DNA from: an uncultured Bacilli bacterium
Lineage (GTDB): Bacteria > Bacillota_I > Bacilli_A > RF39 > UBA660
DNA: 34,436 nucleotides
Reading direction: 5' to 3'
Assembly: GCA_944371315.1 (NCBI GenBank)
Contig: CALVXN010000007.1
Coordinates: 1-34,436 of the forward strand
Part shown: positions 29,622-34,436 of the stretch, piece after piece
Position numbering within the stretch: the stretch's first letter is position 1
How the letters are laid out: each line of letters starts with the position of its first letter
The notes under the pieces: model-generated
The model's database searches: none
What the model saw: the letters and a program-made list of their open reading frames with translations, nothing else
Told to the model about the DNA's origin: nothing
Position numbers and translations under genes: made by a program

Positions 29622-30425
29622 ATGAAGCAAGAACAAATAGAAAAGAGTATCATAAAAACATATCGTAAAGACATATGGCGTCAATTTACAAAAGCAATAA
29701 CGGAATATAATTTAATTAAAGATAATGACAAGATTGCGGTATGTATAAGTGGTGGTAAAGATTCATTTTTACTTGCAAAGTGCATGCAAGAAATAAAAAA
29801 ACACGGAAAAATTAAATTTGAATTAGAATTTATAGTTATGGATCCAGGATATAGCCAAAAAAATTTAGAAAAAATAAAAGAAAATGCTAAAATACTTGGG
29901 ATACCTATAAAAGTTAAAGAAAGTAAAATTTTTGATATTATAAAAACAATGAACGTTAAATCTCCATGCTACATGTGTGCTAGAATGAGAAGAGGATATT
30001 TATATAATTACGCAAAAGAACTAGGATGCAATAAAATAGCATTGGGGCATCATTTTAATGATGTAATAGAAACAATATTATTAGGGATACTTTACAACGG
30101 AGAAACAGCATCAATGTTACCTAAACTAAAAAGTAAAAATTTTCCTGGCTTAGAATTAATACGCCCATTGTATTTAGTAAAAGAATCTGCAATAATTAAT
30201 TGGTTAAAATTTAATGAATTAGAATTTATTGATTGTGCTTGTCCTTTAAAAAAAGAAGACTCTAAAAGAGCAGAAATAAAAGAGTTAATTAATAACATGA
30301 GAAAAAACAATAAATTTGTAGAAAACAATATATTTAAAAGTGCAGAAAATATAAATCTTAATCAAGTAATGGGATATATAAAAAATAATAAAAAAACAAT
30401 ATATTTAGAAGAATATGATAAATAG
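29622..30425 (+). CDS. TtcA-family PP-loop tRNA thiolase-like protein
   Basis: A 267-residue ATP pyrophosphatase of the TtcA/TtuA group, enzymes that add sulfur to tRNA bases using an Fe-S cluster. The PP-loop is SGGKDS (43-48); cluster cysteines C116 and C119 are in SPCYMCARMRRG, with a third in IDCACPLKK (about 207-212). 'ALGHHFNDVIETILL' is the family motif. 2-thiocytidine-32 is a candidate product, but gut Firmicutes hold several TtcA-like paralogues of unproven function. The start is the ATG after GGTGA rather than the earlier ATG within that site. Confidence 0.88.
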   Translation: MKQEQIEKSIIKTYRKDIWRQFTKAITEYNLIKDNDKIAVCISGGKDSFLLAKCMQEIKKHGKIKFELEFIVMDPGYSQKNLEKIKENAKILGIPIKVKESKIFDIIKTMNVKSPCYMCARMRRGYLYNYAKELGCNKIALGHHFNDVIETILLGILYNGETASMLPKLKSKNFPGLELIRPLYLVKESAIINWLKFNELEFIDCACPLKKEDSKRAEIKELINNMRKNNKFVENNIFKSAENINLNQVMGYIKNNKKTIYLEEYDK

Positions 30426-30478
30426 TTATAAGACAAAAATCGACAAAAAAATGCAATATAAAACACTTTTCTATTTAA

Positions 30479-30520
30479 TATAACTATGATATAATAGAAA
30501 CATAAGTTACCATAGTTATA
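30479..30520 (+). promoter_or_regulatory. Promoter and operator of the tetR-hydrogenase operon
   Basis: TATAACTATG (30479-30488) and CATAGTTATA (30511-30520) form a perfect 10-bp inverted repeat that encloses the -10 box TATAAT (30490-30495). This fits autorepression by the adjacent TetR protein, though the 22-bp gap is long for one dimer and may mean two. Confidence 0.6.
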
Positions 30521-30535
30521 AAGGAAGGTGAAAAT

Positions 30536-31090
30536 ATGCCAGCGGTAAAAGAATTAACAAGAGACTATATAGTAAAAGTAGCGGTTAAAATGGTTAACGA
30601 TAATGGATGGGAAAGCATAAATGCTAGAAGTTTAGCAAAAAAATTAAAAGTATCGACTAAACCGTTATACCGAATATACAAAAACATGGATGAAATAAAA
30701 ACTGATATATATAATGAAATAGCTCACCAATATGATGAATTTATAATAAGTAGGATTGATAACAAAAAAGCATTAATTACACTTTGTATTGCTTATGTAG
30801 AGTTTGCACAAAAATATAAAAATTTATTTATCTGTTTATTTTTGAGCAACAATTTAAAATGGAAAAATATTGATAATGTTTTAGATGAAAAATGGAATCA
30901 ATCAACAATAATTAATTTAGTAAATAAACATGGATATAGTTTTGATGAAGCAAAGCATCTTTTTATAAATATGTGGTTGTATGCTAATGGGTTAGCAACA
31001 TTAATAGCAACAAATGAAATAGTTATTGAAGAAAAAGAAATATTAATAAAACTAGTAAAAAATTATAAAATGCTTACACAAGGAGAATAA
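30536..31090 (+). CDS. TetR-family regulator
   Basis: A 184-residue regulator with an N-terminal helix-turn-helix (about 8-52: 'TRDYIVKVAVKMVNDNGWES', 'ARSLAKKLKVSTKPLYRIYKN') and an all-helical ligand domain with 'YVEFAQKYKNLFICLFLSNN' and a TetR_C-like end. It overlaps the hydrogenase gene by one base (TAATG), so the pair is cotranscribed and probably coregulated. The flanking inverted repeat is its likely operator. The signal is unknown; redox or fermentation state is plausible because of the partner gene. Confidence 0.9.
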   Translation: MPAVKELTRDYIVKVAVKMVNDNGWESINARSLAKKLKVSTKPLYRIYKNMDEIKTDIYNEIAHQYDEFIISRIDNKKALITLCIAYVEFAQKYKNLFICLFLSNNLKWKNIDNVLDEKWNQSTIINLVNKHGYSFDEAKHLFINMWLYANGLATLIATNEIVIEEKEILIKLVKNYKMLTQGE

Positions 31091-32313
31091 TGAATAGAGT
31101 TGAAGTAAAAGAAAGTAATGTTTGTTTAAAAAGAATAGAAGAAAAATGTATAAATTGTGGAATTTGTTTAAAAACGTGTAAAAGCACAAATAATATAGAA
31201 AATGACTGTATTAATTGTGGTCAATGTATTTTATCTTGCCCAACAGGAGCATTAATTCCTAAATACGATTATAGACAAGTTCTAAATTATATAAATGATA
31301 CAAATTTTATAGTAGTAGTCTTTGTTGCACCGGCTGTTAGAGTAGCTATAGGTGATGCTTTTGGATATGAGCCAGGAGAATTTTTAGAAGGAAAATTAGT
31401 TAGTGCATTAAAAAAGATTGGATTTGATTTTGTATTTGATACAACTTTTGGTGCTGATTTAACAATTATGGAAGAATCTCATGAGCTAATTGATAGAATT
31501 AAAAATAAACAAACTCCAATGTTTACAAGCTGCTGTCCGTCATGGGTATTGTATTTAAAAAAATATCATCCAGATTTAATAAAAAATTTAAGTTCATGCA
31601 AAAGTCCAATTGCGATGCAAGGAACAATGATAAAAAGTTATTTTGCGGATATGTATAACATCAATAAAGAAAAAATAATATCTGTTTCTTTAACACCGTG
31701 TATTTCTAAAAAATATGAAAGAACATTATATCCAGATACTGATATAGTAATTACAACAAGTGAATTAATTTTAATGGTAAAAGAATTAGGAATAGACTTC
31801 AAAAATTTAGAAAATTCCGAATTTGATAAACTACTTGGTAAAGGAAGCGGCGGTGGATTAATATTTGGAGTTTCAGGTGGAGTAATGGAATCTACTCTTA
31901 GAACAGCATATTATATGATAAATAAAGAAAAGGCACCAGATAATTTTTATAATTTACAAGAAATAAGAGGGGAAAAAGATATTAAAGAAGCAATTGTTGA
32001 TATGAAAGAATTTAAACTAAAAATAGGAGTATTTAGCAAAGTGTCAACAGTAGAAAAATACCTATCTAGAATTAAAGAATATGATTTTATAGAAGTTATG
32101 AGTTGCCCTGGAGGATGTATTGGGGGTGGAGGTCAACCACTAGTAGCAATAAATAATTTAACAAATATCAGAGAAAAAAGAATAAATAGTATATATAATG
32201 ATGATAGAGGTTTAAAAATTAAAGAAAGCTATATGAATCCCGAAATAAGGGACGCATATGATTGTTACATTAATAAAAAGAATGTAGAATTACACACTAA
32301 TCATAAAAATTAA
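31090..32313 (+). CDS. [FeFe]-hydrogenase, short monomeric form
   Basis: A 407-residue iron hydrogenase that makes or oxidises H2, or senses it. Two 4Fe-4S ferredoxin sites (C20/23/26/30 and C40/43/46/50) precede the H-cluster domain with L1 TSCCPSW (146-152), L2 TPCISKKYE (202-210, C204) and L3 EVMSCPGGCIGGGGQP (C339, C343). All H-cluster cysteines and the proton-route cysteine C148 are kept; 'GADLTIMEE' carries the conserved glutamate. L2 reads TPC where most catalytic enzymes have MPC. No maturases (HydEFG) lie in the window. It is coupled to a TetR regulator. Confidence 0.92.
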   Translation: MNRVEVKESNVCLKRIEEKCINCGICLKTCKSTNNIENDCINCGQCILSCPTGALIPKYDYRQVLNYINDTNFIVVVFVAPAVRVAIGDAFGYEPGEFLEGKLVSALKKIGFDFVFDTTFGADLTIMEESHELIDRIKNKQTPMFTSCCPSWVLYLKKYHPDLIKNLSSCKSPIAMQGTMIKSYFADMYNINKEKIISVSLTPCISKKYERTLYPDTDIVITTSELILMVKELGIDFKNLENSEFDKLLGKGSGGGLIFGVSGGVMESTLRTAYYMINKEKAPDNFYNLQEIRGEKDIKEAIVDMKEFKLKIGVFSKVSTVEKYLSRIKEYDFIEVMSCPGGCIGGGGQPLVAINNLTNIREKRINSIYNDDRGLKIKESYMNPEIRDAYDCYINKKNVELHTNHKN

Positions 32314-32334
32314 AATCTTATTTATATATATAAC

Positions 32335-32363
32335 TTTACAAATTATGACAAAAAAAGTATAAT
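32335..32363 (+). promoter_or_regulatory. Promoter of the thioredoxin-like gene
   Basis: TTTACA (32335-32340), a 17-bp spacer and TATAAT (32358-32363). GAGGAGG follows just before the start codon. Confidence 0.7.
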
Positions 32364-32381
32364 TTAGCATGAGGAGGATTT

Positions 32382-32975
32382 ATGAAAAAAGTAATATTAG
32401 GCATATTTTTAGCACTTGGTATTTTATTAATTCCAAATATTAAAGTTGCAGCAGATGAACTGCCAACAATAACAGATCATGAAAAAGTAAAAGTATATTT
32501 TTTTAGAGGAGACGGATGCAGTCATTGTTATGATTATTTAACTTATTTTAGCAAAAATTATAATAAGTATAAAGATTATTTTGAATTTGTGATTTTTGAA
32601 TCATGGAAAGAAAGCGGAAATACTGAACTTTTATATGATGTAAAAGAATATTTTGGTGAAGAAGCAGATTCATCAGTTCCATTTACAGCAATTGGTAGTG
32701 ATTACTCTAGAGTAGGTTATAGTAGTGATGAAATTATTGAAGCAGCATTGGAAGCATACCAAGATGAATCATATGAAGATTATATCGGAAAAATGATTGA
32801 AGAAGGAGACTATGAGGTTAAAGCAGAAACATTAGAAGAAGCTTGTGCTGCTGAAGGAATTACAGTAAGAAAAGAATCTGATTCAGCAATAAGTGATGGA
32901 GCTATAGTAGCAATAATTTTTGGAATACTTATAGTAGGATTTGGAGCATTAGTTATATTTTCAAGGAAAAAATAA
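32382..32975 (+). CDS. Membrane-anchored thioredoxin-like protein
   Basis: A 197-residue exported protein. The signal peptide is about 1-24 (ending NIKVAADE), the thioredoxin-like domain has the active site CSHC (C46, C49) in FFRGDGCSHCYDY and a cis-Pro-like 'SVPFTA' (about 102-107). A C-terminal membrane helix (about 172-192) with RKK at the end anchors it, so the domain faces outside. It probably reduces or forms disulfides in surface proteins. It stands alone between a promoter and a terminator. The CSHC motif resembles bacteriocin-immunity-type thioredoxins rather than canonical CGPC. Confidence 0.85.
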   Translation: MKKVILGIFLALGILLIPNIKVAADELPTITDHEKVKVYFFRGDGCSHCYDYLTYFSKNYNKYKDYFEFVIFESWKESGNTELLYDVKEYFGEEADSSVPFTAIGSDYSRVGYSSDEIIEAALEAYQDESYEDYIGKMIEEGDYEVKAETLEEACAAEGITVRKESDSAISDGAIVAIIFGILIVGFGALVIFSRKK

Positions 32976-32996
32976 ATAATAACATTTGATTTTAAT

Positions 32997-33062
32997 ATCT
33001 TTAAAGGCAAACTAAAAATATAAAAAATAAATTATCTTTAGTAAACCTTTAAAGATTTTTTT
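32997..33062 (+). terminator. Terminator of the thioredoxin-like gene
   Basis: ATCTTTAAAGG (32997-33007) pairs perfectly with CCTTTAAAGAT (33046-33056) over a long AT-rich loop, followed by a T-run. Confidence 0.75.
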
Positions 33063-33146
33063 GTTATTTAATGATTTAATATAAGAACATTTAATTATTT
33101 TGATAATAAAGTTACATCAATTGCACATATTCGCATTATAGCAATC

Positions 33147-33176
33147 AAAAAGCAAACATTTTTAATGTCTGCTTAT
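33147..33176 (-). terminator. Terminator of the Ig-like membrane protein
   Basis: Read leftward, AAGCAGACAT-TAAAA-ATGTTTGCTT with one G-U pair is followed by TTT. It lies just past the stop of the leftward gene at 33199. Confidence 0.7.
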
Positions 33177-33198
33177 TACCTATAATTTAAAGTAAATT

Positions 33199-34221
33199 TT
33201 AAGATAAATTATACTTATTAATTGAATAAACCCGATCACCATTTAAGTTTATGTAATAACTAGCAACAACTTCACTAGAGCCGTCTTCATAAGTCATAGA
33301 TAATTCTAAATGAACAGTATAACCAACAACTCCAGTTCCGCTAGTATTTAATACGGGCGTAATAACTTGATTTAAAACCTTTTTAACGTCTTTGTCAATA
33401 TTTAGTTTACTAATTTCTTTTTGAAGTTTTTCGGTATCTTTTTTTGCAAGCTCATATGCTGGCGCAGATGTATTTTCGTCGTAATATAAGTTCAAATCTA
33501 AAGCACAACCATTTTGTGAAATATTAACACCTAAAATGTATACATTAGTATCATATTCAGAATTACCATATTTACAGTATGTAGGACCAGGGGGCTCTGC
33601 AGTTCCATCACCTATTGTTAGGTTTACCGTTAAAGGAGAGGTATTATTACCGGACATATCACTTGCCACAATTTGAATTGTATATTTTCCTTCTTCAGTA
33701 TATTTACTATAGTCTATTAAGTTTCCATCTTGGTCTTTGCCCATTTCATAAAACGAAATTATACAACCAGAATCACTATTATCAGAACATTTTTCAACAA
33801 AATCACTTGCTGCGTAAGATTTGCCTTTTTCAATAATTAAATCTTTTGTTGTAATATTTGGAGATTGAGTATCAACAACGGCTAAAGTAGATAAATAGTT
33901 AGTTTTATTAACCTCTATATTTACAGTATATTCTCCAACTTTTGCCAAATCAACATCATCATAAGAAATAATAATATCATCCTCTTTGACATTTTGTAAT
34001 TCAGAGAAGAATAAGGTTTTATCAGGCAATTCAGAATTAATCTCTATAGTTACTACGTCACGGATTTCTATAACGGCGTTTTTATCATTTTTCTTATTTT
34101 TTAAGGATACCATTAAAATGACTATAATAAAAATACATAACACGACAACACCAACAATAATATAAGCTATAAAAGATCTATTTGCTCCTTTTACCCTTTG
34201 ATTAAAAAATTTTCCAGCCAA
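33199..34221 (-). CDS. Membrane-anchored Ig-like domain protein
   Basis: A 340-residue surface protein with one N-terminal membrane segment (about 19-40: AYIIVGVVVLCIFIIVILMV) and an outside region. Residues about 55-120 and 120-205 look like two bacterial Ig-like/DUF5011-type beta sandwiches: 'GEYTVNIEVNKTNY', 'EGKYTIQIVASDMSGNNTSP'. The second carries two cysteines (C..SDNSDSGC) likely bridged. A linker (PPGPTYC) and an alpha/beta C-terminal domain follow, with two more cysteines. No enzyme motif and no sortase signal. GGAGGAAT precedes the ATG. Confidence 0.8.
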   Translation of the reverse strand: MAGKFFNQRVKGANRSFIAYIIVGVVVLCIFIIVILMVSLKNKKNDKNAVIEIRDVVTIEINSELPDKTLFFSELQNVKEDDIIISYDDVDLAKVGEYTVNIEVNKTNYLSTLAVVDTQSPNITTKDLIIEKGKSYAASDFVEKCSDNSDSGCIISFYEMGKDQDGNLIDYSKYTEEGKYTIQIVASDMSGNNTSPLTVNLTIGDGTAEPPGPTYCKYGNSEYDTNVYILGVNISQNGCALDLNLYYDENTSAPAYELAKKDTEKLQKEISKLNIDKDVKKVLNQVITPVLNTSGTGVVGYTVHLELSMTYEDGSSEVVASYYINLNGDRVYSINKYNLS

Positions 34222-34336
34222 AATAATTCCTCCTTATTTATAAATTAATATTATCATATTTTTAAAATACGGCCAATAGATATTAGTAAAAATAAATAAA
34301 ATAATAGAATAAATTAAAAAAAGAATAGTAAAATTG

Positions 34337-34436
34337 TTGTAAATTAATAAAAATTATGATAATATCTCAAGTTTGACAGTTTGAAGAAATAAAAACCTCT
34401 CAATTCCTTTATTTATGCAGGATTGAGAGGTTTTAA
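34337..34436 (+). promoter_or_regulatory. Promoter and strong hairpin at the right edge (leader or short RNA)
   Basis: TTGTAA (34337-34342), a 17-bp spacer and TAATAT (34360-34365) form a promoter. About 30 bp on, CCTCTCAATTCCT (34396-34408) pairs with AGGATTGAGAGG (34419-34430), one bulged T, followed by TTTTAA. It may be an attenuator of a gene beyond the window or a short terminated RNA. The window ends here. Confidence 0.5.

Noticed and set aside
1723-34000. Many smaller open frames opposite the recognised genes (for example 1751-1981, 4807-4992, 5805-6053, 33615-33836)
   Set aside because: They lie antisense within well-supported genes, lack ribosome sites and have no recognisable protein features.

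Overview
The window is AT-rich DNA from a low-GC Firmicute. It uses the standard code, since TGA is a working stop in tsaB and in the second ABC gene. The tsaE-tsaB-rimI-tsaD cluster, an AKLKLNDETNYSFAPAFA-type tmRNA tag, a T-box on pheST, a SipW-type signal peptidase and an [FeFe]-hydrogenase fit a gut-associated, Mollicutes-like member of the Bacilli (RF39/Erysipelotrichales-type). That placement is inference.

Bases 1-10151 are an rRNA operon end split by a mobile element. The window opens at the 3' tip of 23S rRNA. A 5S rRNA gene follows, but only its 5' half (77-125) is there; its 3' half lies at 10098-10151. The joined halves fold perfectly. Between them sits a 9,972-bp element bounded by 16-bp direct repeats (110-125 and 10082-10097) that lie inside the 5S gene. 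The element carries its own complete but diverged 5S gene (189-292) just inside its left end, in the sense orientation of the rRNA operon. Integration would therefore disrupt the host 5S and supply a replacement. Paired arm-type repeats (AGGTGTCCCA, 12-bp period) lie at both ends.

The rest of the element is: tyrosine integrase; an intergenic small RNA (about 1629-1721) whose loop region is perfectly complementary over 22 nt to the leader of an excisionase-like gene; divergent XRE/Cro-like regulators; a small HTH_17 excisionase; an SF3/D5 helicase with iteron-like repeats behind it (probable origin); a compact block with many complementary segments (4295-4530, candidate structured RNA); and a leftward operon of hypothetical protein, SSB, beta-CASP MBL nuclease and ClpP-like peptidase. 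A second leftward operon (PH-like protein, PH-like membrane protein, membrane-anchored protein) is divided by an operator region from a rightward XRE gene. No relaxase, conjugation or capsid gene is visible, so the layout resembles a satellite or PICI-type replicating island.

Bases 10200-34436 are chromosome. They hold tsaE-tsaB-rimI-tsaD; tmRNA; a MarR-controlled heterodimeric ABC exporter; a holin/M23-endolysin pair followed by envelope and unknown proteins, including LysM and multi-TM proteins; tRNA-Cys; a SipW-like signal peptidase; a DAACS symporter that appears to start at a non-AUG codon; T-box-pheST; a TtcA-like PP-loop protein; TetR with an [FeFe]-hydrogenase; a membrane-anchored thioredoxin-like protein; and an Ig-like membrane protein. 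The right edge holds a promoter and a strong hairpin.
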